Part shown: positions 42,347-51,213 of the stretch, piece after piece | Numbering within the stretch: the stretch's first letter is position 1 | Layout: every line of letters starts with the position of its first letter | Origin: Streptomyces lydicus | Lineage (GTDB): Bacteria; Actinomycetota; Actinomycetes; Streptomycetales; Streptomycetaceae | Reading direction: 5' to 3' | Length of the DNA: 64,000 bases | Assembly (NCBI RefSeq): GCF_004125265.1 | Contig: NZ_RDTE01000003.1 | Span: 1,798,001 to 1,862,000 of the forward strand | Position numbers and translations under genes: made by a program | Notes under the pieces: generated by a model | Seen by the model: only the letters and a program-made list of their open reading frames with translations | What the model was told of the DNA's origin: nothing | Databases searched by the model: none

Positions 42347-43002
42347 CGAACCCGACGACACCCCCCGCTCACGCGCACGGTGAGCCGGAAGCCAACTCGA
42401 CCTCACCACGAGCAAGTTGGTGCAAGAGCATTGCTCCCGTTGGGAGCAATGCTCTTGCGTCTCCCGCCCCGGGGGTGGCGGGAGAGGATCGACGCCAGGG
42501 GGCGCCGATCCTTCAGGATGCGACCGAGGGCGGCTCGCATCGTGAAGGGGAGAAGACGCACTCACGCCAGAGCGCCGAGTGCGCGCACACAGCAGCGAAG
42601 CCACGCGTGCACCAGCGCGAGCGCCTGCGCGATGACAAGAAGCGCATGCACCAGCCCAGCTGCCGCATGAACAACGACGAGTACCAGCTCATCGCCCGTG
42701 CCGCCGACGCCTGCCACATGAGTGTCGCCAGCTTCCTTGCCCACGCTGCACTCAGAGCCGCCCGCGACCTTGACCGGACCACCGCCGAGATCGCGGGCGA
42801 ACGCGAAGTGCTGAACGAACTGTTCGCTCTTCGGCGTCACCTCGGCCAGGTCGGCAACAACCTCAACCAGGTTGCCAAGACCTTCAATTCGGGCGGTGAC
42901 GCCCCACAGGCCGAAGCGGTGCTCGCCGCCGTGCACCGTGCCGCTCGGCGGGTGGACGACTTCACCCAGCACTACCTGGACAGCGAGCGTGCGGCTGCAT
43001 GA
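42343..43002 (+). CDS. mobC: MobC-like relaxosome protein
   Basis: 219 residues if started at ATG 42343, with a four-base overlap upstream. The conserved part is the last 120 residues: MNNDEYQLIARAADACHMS (ribbon-helix-helix) and RRHLGQVGNNLNQVAKTFNS, the classic MobC segment. The first 100 residues are low-complexity and overlap two strong DNA hairpins, so translation may begin instead at GTG 42607 or ATG 42646. It binds oriT and helps the relaxase, whose gene overlaps the stop by four bases. Confidence 0.75.
   Translation: MTNPTTPPAHAHGEPEANSTSPRASWCKSIAPVGSNALASPAPGVAGEDRRQGAPILQDATEGGSHREGEKTHSRQSAECAHTAAKPRVHQRERLRDDKKRMHQPSCRMNNDEYQLIARAADACHMSVASFLAHAALRAARDLDRTTAEIAGEREVLNELFALRRHLGQVGNNLNQVAKTFNSGGDAPQAEAVLAAVHRAARRVDDFTQHYLDSERAAA
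42422..42485. other. Candidate oriT: two adjacent perfect hairpins
   Basis: Hairpin 1 pairs GCAAGAGCATTGCTCCC (42422-42438) with its exact complement at 42442-42458 around a GTT loop. Hairpin 2 pairs TCTCCCGCC (42460-42468) with GGCGGGAGA (42477-42485). They lie just upstream of the conserved part of mobC and 0.5 kb from the relaxase gene, the usual place for an origin of transfer. The nic site is not identified. Confidence 0.45.
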
Positions 43003-44729
43003 TCCCCCGCGTCCACGACATGGGCACCCGCACCATCGGCCTGCTGTATTACCTGTACGGGCCCGGCACGCACGAGGAGCACATCGACCCCCACCTCGTC
43101 GCGGCCTGGGACGGCCTGGCCCCTGACCCGGGCCGTGACCCCAAGACCACCTACGGCGACCTGCAGCGTCTGCTCGACCAGCCCGTCATGGCTCTGCCCG
43201 CAGGCGCCAGGCCCGCCGAGCACGTATGGCACCTCTCCGTTCGCGCTGCCCCCGAGGACCCGGTCCTCACCGACGAGCAGTGGGCCGACATCGCCCGCCG
43301 CATGGTCGCCGCCACCGGCATCGCCCCCGAAGGCGACGATGCCGCCTGCCGCTGGGCGGCCGTCCGCCACGCCGACGACCACATCCACATCATCGCCACC
43401 GTCGTCCGCGAGGACGGCCGCCAGGCCCGCATACGCCAGGACGGCAAACGCTCCCAGGAGGAAGCACGCAAGATCGAAGTCGACTACGGCCTACGCCGGT
43501 TGAACACCGGCGACGGAACCGCAGCCAAGCGCCCCACCAGCGCCGAACGCCACAAAGCCGAGCGCCAGGGAAAGAAGCGCCCACCGCGCGAGGAGCTGCG
43601 GGAAACCGTGCGCCACGCCGCAGCCGGCGTCGCCAGCGAGCAGGAGTTCTTCGACCGCCTGGCAGCCGCCGGCCTGCTGATCCGCCAGCGCGTCGCGCCC
43701 TCCGGCGATCTGCTCGGCTACAAGGTCGCGCTGCCCGACGACCGCAACGAGGACCAGGAGCCCATCTACTATTCGGGCTCCACCCTCGCGCCCGACCTCT
43801 CCCTGCCCCGCATCCGCGAGCGGTTCTCCGCCAACGCCTCCGGCCACGACCGCGACGCCGCCACGGACCGTTCCTCCGGCCCGGCGCGGGTCAGCCCCTC
43901 GACCGCGCGGCGGAAGGCGACGACGGCGGTCTGGCAGGCCGTGCTGGTCCTCGACCAGGACGACGACGGGCAGATCACCGCGCAGCTCGCCGCGGCCGGT
44001 GAAGTCCTCGACGCGCTCGCCAAGACCTCGGCGGCGCACACCCGCAGCGAACTTCGAGAAGCTGCCTGGGCGTTCGAGCGGGCCTCCCGCTCCCACGTTC
44101 GTGCCGAGCGGGGTCACGACCGTGCCCTGCGCCAGGCCGCCCGTGACCTCGTCTACGGCGGGCCGGCGCTCGGCCGCGGAGAAGACGGCGCCACCACCGC
44201 GATGGTCATCGACATGCTGTTCTTCCTGGTCACCGCCGCCGCCCACTGGCACGGGAAGAAGGCGCACGCCCAGCAGGCCGCTGCCGCCCGCCAGGCCGCC
44301 GAGCACCTGCGCGCCGCCTACCAGAGCGCCGCACCCATGCACCTGGCCGTCCTGCACCAGCGCGGCCGGCGTCTGTCCCAGCCCATGCAGCGCAAGCAGA
44401 CCGCCTACCTGCGTCAGGCGATGCCCGAGCTGGCCGAGCAGATCCTGACCGAGCAGGGGTGGCACGCCCTAGCCGCCACGCTCGCCGATGCCGAGAGCGC
44501 CGGCCTCGACCCGGCCGCACTCCTGGCCGAAGCAGCTGAGCGGCGGGAGTTGGACACCGCCGGCTCGATCAGCGACGTGCTCGTCTGGCGGCTGCGGCGG
44601 ATGGCTGATCTGCCCGCCGACGCATCCGCCGTGGCCGAGCACGCCTCCGCTGCCGCCGAGCCCACCGCCACCCGCGGTACCGCACAGCGTCCGGAGCACG
44701 GCAACGACCGTTCCCCCAAGTCCCGCTGA
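42999..44729 (+). CDS. Relaxase / mobilization nuclease
   Basis: 576 residues from ATG 42999. HADDHIHI (124-131) is the metal-binding HxxxHxH motif of relaxases, and LLYYLYG near residues 15-21 offers candidate catalytic Tyr residues. The N-terminal 250 residues form the nuclease domain; the rest is helical and includes a hydrophobic stretch (MVIDMLFFLVTAAAHW). There is no helicase or primase domain. With MobC and no TraB/FtsK-type pump in the window, this indicates a mobilizable rather than self-transmissible element. Confidence 0.8.
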   Translation: MIPRVHDMGTRTIGLLYYLYGPGTHEEHIDPHLVAAWDGLAPDPGRDPKTTYGDLQRLLDQPVMALPAGARPAEHVWHLSVRAAPEDPVLTDEQWADIARRMVAATGIAPEGDDAACRWAAVRHADDHIHIIATVVREDGRQARIRQDGKRSQEEARKIEVDYGLRRLNTGDGTAAKRPTSAERHKAERQGKKRPPREELRETVRHAAAGVASEQEFFDRLAAAGLLIRQRVAPSGDLLGYKVALPDDRNEDQEPIYYSGSTLAPDLSLPRIRERFSANASGHDRDAATDRSSGPARVSPSTARRKATTAVWQAVLVLDQDDDGQITAQLAAAGEVLDALAKTSAAHTRSELREAAWAFERASRSHVRAERGHDRALRQAARDLVYGGPALGRGEDGATTAMVIDMLFFLVTAAAHWHGKKAHAQQAAAARQAAEHLRAAYQSAAPMHLAVLHQRGRRLSQPMQRKQTAYLRQAMPELAEQILTEQGWHALAATLADAESAGLDPAALLAEAAERRELDTAGSISDVLVWRLRRMADLPADASAVAEHASAAAEPTATRGTAQRPEHGNDRSPKSR

Positions 44730-44812
44730 GTTCAACATTCTTAGAGTTGCAGCAGGTCAGGGACTTACGGCACTCTCCTCGTGCCTGGCGAGACGACTGA
44801 GATGGAGACGGC

Positions 44813-45235
44813 ATGTTCCGACGCACCCGTGACCGTGAGTTCCGTGACGCACAGCGCGCCGGCCAGGCGCTGCTGGCGATGCACACCGAGCTGCCACTGC
44901 CCGGCGCACCCGCCCCGGCCGCGCCGGAGGCCGCGGAGGTGCCCGACTTCCTGCCGCCGGAGTTCCGGGCGCCGTCCCGCCAGGACGTCTCGGGGCTCAT
45001 GATGCGCTGGGACCTGCCGCTCGTCATCGACGGCGAAGTCCACGCGTGCCACTGCGGTGCGTACCGGAACTGGGTCGTCTTCAACATGCGCGACGACTCG
45101 GTGTGGCTGCGCTGCCCAGCCGGCCACGAGACGAAGGAGGAGCGCCTGAGCACCGCCTGGTACAACCGCAACTCCGGTCCGGTCGACCACTTCCACCCCA
45201 ACCTCGAAGACGGCCTGCGCCACCTCGGCCACTGA
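44813..45235 (+). CDS. Hypothetical zinc-ribbon-like protein
   Basis: 140 residues from ATG 44813 (GATGGAGA upstream). CHCGAYRNWVVFN and LRCPAGHETKEE give a CxC...CPxGH pattern that could hold zinc. The N-terminus is Arg-rich and the middle Pro/Ala-rich. It follows the relaxase gene by 83 bases and may be a late gene of the same module. Confidence 0.6.
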   Translation: MFRRTRDREFRDAQRAGQALLAMHTELPLPGAPAPAAPEAAEVPDFLPPEFRAPSRQDVSGLMMRWDLPLVIDGEVHACHCGAYRNWVVFNMRDDSVWLRCPAGHETKEERLSTAWYNRNSGPVDHFHPNLEDGLRHLGH

Positions 45236-45327
45236 CATCACGAAACCCCTTCCCCACCCCTGCGTTCGTCGGCACCCGGAGGCCGACCCGGTCAGACCGT
45301 CCGTCTCGCAACACCAAGGGGTTTCGC

Positions 45328-46026
45328 ATGCGCTTTTCCACCACGACCGCGCTCGGCCTGAGCGTCCTCACCGTCCTTACCCTGGCGGGCTGCTCCACCA
45401 GCGCGCAGTCCGCCGACGGCCCGGCCGCGTCCTCCGCCGCCCCCTCGCACGGGGGCGGCAACGAGGCGAAGGCATCCGCGCCGCTGTCCTCGACCGAGCT
45501 GGGCAAGCGGCTCCTCGACAACGGCGACCTGGGCGAGGGCTACACCCGCAAGGCCGATGCTGCTGTCCGACACGACGACGTCAGCGTGATCGGCTGCCCG
45601 GCCGTGGCCAAGCTCGGCGGCGACACGGCCACCGGCAGCAGCCTCAGCTTCCCCCGCAAGGCGAAGGCGTCCTTCGCCTACGCAGGCAGCAGCAGCTCCG
45701 AGGTGAGCGAGGAGCTCTACAGCGACAGCGCCACGAAGCTGTCCACGGGCATCGGGGAGATCTTCGACGCGATGGTCTCCTGCTCCTCCTACCAGGTCAC
45801 CTCGGGCAGCAGCGTTATCGACATCGACGCCCGGAAGACGACTGCGCCGAACCTGGGCGACGAGCGGTGGAGCCAGCTGCTCACCTACTCCGCCGGCGGA
45901 CAACGCAGCGTCGTCAAGCAGACGGCGATCCGCACGGGCAACGTCCTGCTGATCGTCTCCGGTTCGCCCGCACTGGTCGACACCCACGTCGCCAAGGCTC
46001 TCCACAAGGCACAAGCTGCCCGGTGA
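45328..46026 (+). CDS. Secreted lipoprotein
   Basis: 232 residues from ATG 45328. It has a signal peptide with lipobox LAGC, the acylated Cys at residue 22. A Ser/Ala/Gly linker (about 25-55) leads to a globular domain of about 170 residues with a Cys pair (VIGCP, VSCSSY) and many strands (SLSFPRKAKASFAYAG). It is a cell-surface protein of unknown ligand. The leader from 45241 contains an 11-bp inverted repeat that would pair with sequence ending at the start codon. Confidence 0.8.
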   Translation: MRFSTTTALGLSVLTVLTLAGCSTSAQSADGPAASSAAPSHGGGNEAKASAPLSSTELGKRLLDNGDLGEGYTRKADAAVRHDDVSVIGCPAVAKLGGDTATGSSLSFPRKAKASFAYAGSSSSEVSEELYSDSATKLSTGIGEIFDAMVSCSSYQVTSGSSVIDIDARKTTAPNLGDERWSQLLTYSAGGQRSVVKQTAIRTGNVLLIVSGSPALVDTHVAKALHKAQAAR

Positions 46027-46090
46027 CGCCGCGCCGCGGCCCCGCGGCCTTTTCCTGGCAACGGGGCCACGGCTCTTGGCCAATTCAAAT

Positions 46091-46130
46091 GGGCCCGGCA
46101 CCTGACCCGATGGGGTCAGGTGCCGGGCCC
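46091..46130. terminator. Strong hairpin terminator after the lipoprotein gene
   Basis: Perfect 18-bp stem GGGCCCGGCACCTGACCC (46091-46108) with its complement at 46113-46130 and a GATG loop. It lies 64 bases after the stop. There is no T-run, but the stem is long enough to terminate transcription in this genus, possibly for both directions. Confidence 0.8.
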
Positions 46131-46158
46131 ATTGCGTTAGCCGACGGCGATGTTGGGG

Positions 46159-46261
46159 TGGGGCGGAGCGGAAGGCAGCCGGGCACCGTTCCCGCGTAAG
46201 GGCTCATGTGGCCCGAGGTGAATTCCCAGGTGTGTTCCCGGCTGCCGTCCGCTCCGCCCCA
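46159..46261. other. Large imperfect hairpin next to the IS110-type transposase
   Basis: Positions 46159-46183 pair with 46237-46261 at 24 of 25 bases around a 53-base loop. It lies 6 bases beyond the transposase stop. It may be a terminator, part of the IS end, or a structured RNA comparable with the bridge RNA of IS110-type elements. Confidence 0.5.
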
Positions 46262-46266
46262 CTCAC

Positions 46267-47496
46267 CTATTCACAACCGCCGGGGAACGCGGTTTCATCC
46301 CGGTAGGTCGTGGAATTCTTCAGGCAGAAGTGCAGGCAGGACAGCAGGCGCCCGTACAGGTTGCGCAGAGCTGCGGCATAGCGGTCGCCCTGCTCGCGGC
46401 GGCGGTCGTAGTGCGCGCGGCAGCCGGGTGACCGGGTCAGGGTGGCGAAGGCCCAGATGTGGCCGATCTCTTTGAGGTGGGAGTTCGCCATCCGGCGGTG
46501 GGTGACCACCCGGCTCGAACTGCTCTCCCACGTCAGCGGCGCGGCTCCCGCGTAGGCGCGCAGGCCGCGAACGGTGAACCGGTCCGGGTCGTCGCCTATC
46601 TCCCCGAGCAGCCGGGCACCGATGAGGGAGCCGCAGCCGGGGAACGAGGCGTAGATCTCGGCGTGCGGGTGTGCGTGGAACGCCGTCGTGGCGGCCTCGG
46701 TCAGGTACTCGGCCGACGCGCATGCCTGGTTCAGGAGGGCGAGCGCGGCTTGGACCTGCTGGCCCATGGCCTCTTCGATGTGGGGCGGGTGGCGCAGGTG
46801 ATGGTGCTGAAAGACGGCTCGCAGGCGCTCAGCGTGGTCATCGACGAGCCGGGTGCGGCCGGCGGCGGCGATCGTGTCGGCGATGTGCCGCTTGCGCAAC
46901 TCGCGCGCCTTGCCGGGGGTGGGCGCGAGTGCCAGCAGGGCGCGGGCCTCGGCCCGCACGATGCCGTGAGGGAGGTCCTGCCACGCCTCCAGTGCCGCCG
47001 GGTAGAAATCGCGCAGCAGGCTGCGTAGTTGGTTGCGGTGGTATTGGCGGGTGTGCACTGCCTTGCGCTGCGCCCGGGCAAGGACCGTGACCGCCATCGC
47101 CTCCTGGGAGGTCCGAGGCATCGGCCGGTGCCAGGCCCCGTCGGTGCGCACGATGTTGGCCAGCAGGGCCGCGTCGGTGCGGTCGCTCTTCTTGCGGGCC
47201 GGGCTGATGCGCCCGCGGTAGCGGGCCACCGTACCGGCGTGCAGGACAATGACCGGCTGGTCTTTGGCACGCAGGGCGGCAACCAGCAGACCGTGGGGCG
47301 TTTCGATGGCCACCGGCACCTGCTTGCGGCTGTGGGTGTGGCTCGTACGCAGGCCGCGCAGAAGGGCGAGGATCTCCTTCACCCCCTCCGGCGTCGCCTC
47401 CACCCTGGTGTGCGCGACCAATTCACCGCTCTCATCGATCACCGCCACGTCATTCAGCGATTCCGACCAGTCGATACCGCACCAAAACTTCGGCAC
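46267..47496 (-). CDS. IS110-family transposase
   Basis: 409 residues. The N-terminal DEDD (RuvC-like) domain opens KFWCGIDWSESLNDVAVID and contains KSDRTDAALLANIVR. The C-terminal Tnp20 part holds FPGCGSLIGARLLGEIGD, RAYAGAAPLTWESS, and a late catalytic-type Ser region. The length is normal and there is no frame damage. The element ends were not identified: only 59 bases separate it from the next gene on one side, and a 136-base gap with a large hairpin lies on the other. Confidence 0.9.
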   Translation of the reverse strand: MPKFWCGIDWSESLNDVAVIDESGELVAHTRVEATPEGVKEILALLRGLRTSHTHSRKQVPVAIETPHGLLVAALRAKDQPVIVLHAGTVARYRGRISPARKKSDRTDAALLANIVRTDGAWHRPMPRTSQEAMAVTVLARAQRKAVHTRQYHRNQLRSLLRDFYPAALEAWQDLPHGIVRAEARALLALAPTPGKARELRKRHIADTIAAAGRTRLVDDHAERLRAVFQHHHLRHPPHIEEAMGQQVQAALALLNQACASAEYLTEAATTAFHAHPHAEIYASFPGCGSLIGARLLGEIGDDPDRFTVRGLRAYAGAAPLTWESSSSRVVTHRRMANSHLKEIGHIWAFATLTRSPGCRAHYDRRREQGDRYAAALRNLYGRLLSCLHFCLKNSTTYRDETAFPGGCE

Positions 47497-47555
47497 GTGG
47501 AGTGAATCCCCTTCCTCTTTTTCCTCTCTGTTTCTGGGCAGCGGAGATAAAGGGA

Positions 47556-48467
47556 CTATGCGCCCGCAATGCGCTGGTGAGGTATGGCGGCTTCCACGGT
47601 GTCAGGGCGCTGGATGGTGACGAGGCGATCTCGGCGCAGTCGGACGTCGGTGACACGGTCGTCGCCGGAGAGGTAGACGAGGATGTCGGTGTGGCTGTCG
47701 CGGCTGCGGTCGGTCACCGCGACGACGTGGTGCGTCTGTGCGCAGCCGGACAGGGTGTAGGCGTCGCCGGAGCGCAGGGAGCACGCTCGGTCGTCGTAGA
47801 TGCTGAGCCGGCGCTCGCGCCAGGCGAGGGCCTCGGCCCGCATGACCGGGAGCGTGTAGGTCTGGCGTACGACCTCGGCCTCTTCCCAGTGCCGTCGGCA
47901 CGGCGCGCACTCGTTGGGGGCGCCGGGGTTCGGGGCGGCGAGCCGTTGCTCGCAGTAGGCGTTGCCGGTGACGGAGTTGCGTCGGTGGCCGGTCACGAGG
48001 TTGGCTCGGCCATGCGGCATCCACAGCAGGTCGTCGTCACCGTGGCAGGAGTCCCCGGCGGGCAGCTGAAGATCGCCTGCGTCGCGAAGGAACCGGTCGA
48101 TGCTGTCGCTGAGCCGGGTGCAGTTGGCACACCGGTGCCGGGAGGTGGCCCGGCGGGTGTCCAGGCGTTTGCCGCAGTAGCCGAGCAGATGGCCAGGGAT
48201 CGGCCGGTGCCCCGCCGCACCCTTTCCCGTTCCGTCGCCCGGGCGGGCGTCCGGCTCTCCTCCGGGGTGGGGCGCGGTGGTGAGGGCCAGCAGAGCCCGT
48301 GTGCAGCTCTGGCACATCTGGTGGGCAGCGTCTGTCGAAGTGACGGGCAACAGATCGGGCGAGTGCGTGGCACACAGCGTGCGCGTCTCATCCTGGTCGG
48401 GGAGCACGCCCCAGTGGGCGGTGCCGTTCGTACGGCCGATGGCGAGCCGGATCAACGGCAGGGTCAA
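47556..48467 (-). CDS. Cys-rich (zinc-ribbon) hypothetical protein
   Basis: 303 residues from TTG 48467, chosen because GGAGG lies 4 bases upstream and upstream codons are unconserved. At least four Cys-pair groups occur (MCQSC, YCGKR...CANC, CHGDDD, CAPCRRHW), suggesting several structural zinc sites. A C-terminal strand-rich part follows (DILVYLSGDDRVTDVRLRRD). No family name is recognised. It sits next to a DUF317 cluster in the same direction and may be its last gene. Confidence 0.65.
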   Translation of the reverse strand: MTLPLIRLAIGRTNGTAHWGVLPDQDETRTLCATHSPDLLPVTSTDAAHQMCQSCTRALLALTTAPHPGGEPDARPGDGTGKGAAGHRPIPGHLLGYCGKRLDTRRATSRHRCANCTRLSDSIDRFLRDAGDLQLPAGDSCHGDDDLLWMPHGRANLVTGHRRNSVTGNAYCEQRLAAPNPGAPNECAPCRRHWEEAEVVRQTYTLPVMRAEALAWRERRLSIYDDRACSLRSGDAYTLSGCAQTHHVVAVTDRSRDSHTDILVYLSGDDRVTDVRLRRDRLVTIQRPDTVEAAIPHQRIAGA

Positions 48468-48549
48468 GGAACCTCCACAAGACGAAGGACGGGGTGGTGG
48501 GACTCGTGCGGCGCGCAGGCCGTCGTGATCTGCGCGGGAAGCGCCAAAG

Positions 48550-49287
48550 TCAGCTGCGGCGGATGACGGTGAGACGGTCCTTCGCGCCCTGCGGCAGCGT
48601 GCGGCGCGGTACCGGACCGGGGGCAGCGAGCGAGGAGGCGAAGGCCGCGACCAGTTCGTGCGGGACGCTCGCGCTGAAGCCGGCGCACCACAGGTACGGT
48701 GCTCCGAGCACGGGCTCCGCCCACGCCTGCCACCCCAGGAGGTCATCACGCGGGTCGGCGTCGTGGACGAGCGACGGCAGCGTCTCCAAGGAGACGCTGG
48801 CACAGAAGCCGGGGTCCGTGGCAGTGGTGCGCGGTCGGTCCAGATCGCGCAGCCAACCTCGCGCGGTGAGCGCGGTGAGCACCGCCTCCGCTCCCTCGAA
48901 CCCAGTGTCGGGTGCCTGGTGGGCGTCGAGCGCGAGCAGGAGGTCGGTGAGCGCCTCGTGGGGGACGCCTGCGGTGAAGTAGGCGTTCCACTCGGTCATG
49001 GCCGAGGCGGGGTGGGGGCGCGCCGACAGCTGCCAGGCCACCGGGAGTCCGCCCAGCTCGAACGGGTATGCGGCGAGGATCCACTCGGCGCCGCGCAGCC
49101 CGTCCGGGCTCACATAGAGCAGGGTGTTGCGAGATGTCGGCCACATGCGCCAGCCGAGCCCGGTGAGGGTGTCGCCGATCCGCTCGGCGAGGGCGTCGTC
49201 ATCGCCGGCCAGGTGGCGCGGGGTGACCCAGTATGTGGGGTCCGGCGAGTTGGGGTGGGAGGGATCGAGGGGGTGATGCGGGTACAG
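48550..49287 (-). CDS. DUF317-domain protein with apparent CTG start
   Basis: Conserved DUF317 sequence (YWVTPRHLAGDD, then IGDTLTGLGWR, then TLLYVSPDGLRGAEWILAAY) extends upstream of the first ATG (49146). No ATG, GTG or TTG lies in frame before the preceding stop. A CTG at 49287 follows ACGGAGG by about 5 bases and yields 245 residues. The protein has a second, degenerate DUF317 unit (PYLWCAGFSASVPHELVAAF). DUF317 proteins are Streptomyces-specific and of unknown function. Confidence 0.65.
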   Translation of the reverse strand: MYPHHPLDPSHPNSPDPTYWVTPRHLAGDDDALAERIGDTLTGLGWRMWPTSRNTLLYVSPDGLRGAEWILAAYPFELGGLPVAWQLSARPHPASAMTEWNAYFTAGVPHEALTDLLLALDAHQAPDTGFEGAEAVLTALTARGWLRDLDRPRTTATDPGFCASVSLETLPSLVHDADPRDDLLGWQAWAEPVLGAPYLWCAGFSASVPHELVAAFASSLAAPGPVPRRTLPQGAKDRLTVIRRS

Positions 49288-49313
49288 GGGCGCCTCCGTC
49301 GTTCGGGCTTGGG

Positions 49314-49694
49314 CTACTGGTCGGCGCTGAGGCCGGTGGCGCCGCGCCGTCGGCGCGGGGGCGCATCGCTCGGTGCCTGCCAGGTCAGGGCGACCGCAAC
49401 CGCGGGCGGCAGGGGGCCGAACTGCTCGGCCTCCGGAGACTCGGCGATGTAGACGATCGGCCGGCCGTTCTCGTCCGCGGCCTCCACCACGCCGCCCAGG
49501 CGGTGGGACATGGGGAAGAAGGGGTTGATGGCCAGTCGGGCGGGTGTGTCACGGTCGGATGCGGACAGCGCGTCGATGAGGTCGCCGACGGTCATCTCGT
49601 GCGGGTGCGATTCCAAGGCGTTCTCCAAGCGGTGCAGGCGAGCTGCGAGAGCAGGGGCAGAGTAGACGTGGCGTACGAAGCGGCTTGCAGTCAC
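49314..49694 (-). CDS. Hypothetical protein of the DUF317 cluster
   Basis: 126 residues from ATG 49694, overlapping the upstream DUF317 gene by four bases. HEMTVGDLIDALSASDRD and INPFFPMSHRLGGVVEAAD then a basic tail (PPRRRRGATG). The fold is unknown. The coupling on both sides makes it part of a compact leftward operon. Confidence 0.65.
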   Translation of the reverse strand: MTASRFVRHVYSAPALAARLHRLENALESHPHEMTVGDLIDALSASDRDTPARLAINPFFPMSHRLGGVVEAADENGRPIVYIAESPEAEQFGPLPPAVAVALTWQAPSDAPPRRRRGATGLSADQ

Positions 49695-50062
49695 AGGGGC
49701 TGGGAGGTGGCCAGGACATCGGCCACGACACCAGCGATGATCTCCGCTGGTGTCTCCGTACCGAAGGACATCCGGTATCCGGGGACTTTCGCGGTGCCGG
49801 TGACGGCGATCACCCAGCCCTCGCCCGTCACCCAGTCTTCGTCGGCTCCGCCCGGCCGGCCGTTCGGGAAGTAGCCGAGGTAGAACCGGCCGTCACGCGA
49901 GCTGACGTGGACGTCGGCCCGGTCGTCCACGATGTGGGTGAAATCGGCCGCCGTGAACTGGTCGATGACCTCCATCGGCTGGCCGGCGCCGAGCTTCCAC
50001 GAGCGGAGCCGCAGGGCCCCGACCGTGGTGGCGAACCCGGGTCGCGCCGTATCCAAAGCCAC
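49691..50062 (-). CDS. DUF317-domain protein, small
   Basis: 123 residues from ATG 50062. DVHVSSRDGRFYLGYFPNGR, WVTGEGWVIAVTGTAKVPGY and ETPAEIIAGVVADVLA are the characteristic second half of DUF317 domains. It is a single unit rather than two. It is the first gene of the three-gene DUF317 operon. Confidence 0.7.
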   Translation of the reverse strand: MALDTARPGFATTVGALRLRSWKLGAGQPMEVIDQFTAADFTHIVDDRADVHVSSRDGRFYLGYFPNGRPGGADEDWVTGEGWVIAVTGTAKVPGYRMSFGTETPAEIIAGVVADVLATSQPL

Positions 50063-50421
50063 AGCATCACCTCTCTGACCTGGGGGTTTCCGGAAGGTCG
50101 TTTAGGTTGACATGCCGTGGCAGCGTCCACCAGTCCCTTGGGCGGCCTTTCCTGTCTGCCCCCGGCGAACTGCTGTCCTTCGCCATCCAATCGAGGCGTT
50201 TGATAGTGCACCAGCCGCCTCGTACGACCTGCCTCCGGTACACGCCTAGTCCCACCCTGGCCCAGAGGCCCTCGGCCCGGTGACGAGGGCGAGGGTGACC
50301 CCAGAGAAGGAGGGTGTGCCGGTCCGCCGCCGGAGCCGCTGGAGGGTCTGGCTGCACGACCGGTGAGGCCAGTGCCCCGCGTTGTGACGCGACGGCTCTC
50401 GCGTCCCTTCCGCGGCGCCAG
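50063..50421. other. Intergenic region before the DUF317 operon
   Basis: 359 bases without a supported gene. Frames that cross it are Arg/Pro-rich and lack a ribosome site. It should contain the promoter of the DUF317 operon. Confidence 0.4.
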
Positions 50422-51153
50422 TCATGCCGTCGCGGCTCTCCAAGATGCACCGAGTTCCACGAGCCGTCCCCGCAGTTCGCCGCGCTGCTCCTCCAGGTCC
50501 TGCGAGACGGGCGAGAGGAGATAGACGTTGTCGCGGTACAGGCGAAAGCCGATGCGCTCCCACCCTTGGGCGATCTTCGCAGTCACACGGTCCCACTCGG
50601 CACGGTCCTTGAGGCGGTGGCTGCTGAGGTCGGTGATGCCGGGTGCGCAAGCAATGGCCCGGCAGCCGGGCATGAGCCGGTGGATCGCCTCGGTGGCCAA
50701 GATGACGGCCAGGCCATGGCCTCGCCACTGCCGGTCAAGGTTCACCCGGTCCATCACCAGCAGGTCCGTGCCGATGTACTCCAACATCTCGCTGACCTCG
50801 CCGGTGAACGAGCCGGTCTGCGGGTCGAGGAGCACCTGCGCGGTCTCGTACAGGTCCTCGGACTCCTCTTCCATGGCCCAGTAGGCATTCCGCCCGCGGT
50901 CGAGACGCACCCGATAGAAGGTCAGCGCCCCGATCGCGACGTCCTCCACGGAGCACGAGGGGCAGTCCGCCCGCGCGCAGTTGCTGGTCGCGGCCAGGTC
51001 CTCGCCGCCGTGGTGTGTACGGAGCCGGTGCAGGACGGAGACATCCCACCGCTCCAGAGTGTCGGCCTGCGGGGTGTCCCAGAGTCCGTCGTCGTAGGAG
51101 ATGCGCAGGTGCAGCTCGGAGGGGTCGCCGGGCAGCGTGGAGGACTCGATCAC
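50422..51153 (-). CDS. GNAT-like acetyltransferase
   Basis: 243 residues. The acetyl-CoA loop motif appears as DRQWRGHGLAVILATEAIHR (about residues 155-174), with a later WERIGFRLYRDNVYLL. The N-terminal 100 residues include CARADCPSC, a possible extra metal site unusual for GNATs. It has a normal single-gene layout. Target unknown. Confidence 0.75.
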   Translation of the reverse strand: MIESSTLPGDPSELHLRISYDDGLWDTPQADTLERWDVSVLHRLRTHHGGEDLAATSNCARADCPSCSVEDVAIGALTFYRVRLDRGRNAYWAMEEESEDLYETAQVLLDPQTGSFTGEVSEMLEYIGTDLLVMDRVNLDRQWRGHGLAVILATEAIHRLMPGCRAIACAPGITDLSSHRLKDRAEWDRVTAKIAQGWERIGFRLYRDNVYLLSPVSQDLEEQRGELRGRLVELGASWRAATA

Positions 51154-51213
51154 TGCGGCAGCGTAGCCGTCGATGCGCGGACGCCCATGACCGCCGCATC
51201 GGCCGTCAAGGAC

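Noticed and set aside
50067..50450. Minus-strand frame of 127 codons between the DUF317 operon and the GNAT gene
   Set aside because: Arg/Pro/Trp-rich without codon bias, and its end overlaps the GNAT gene out of frame.
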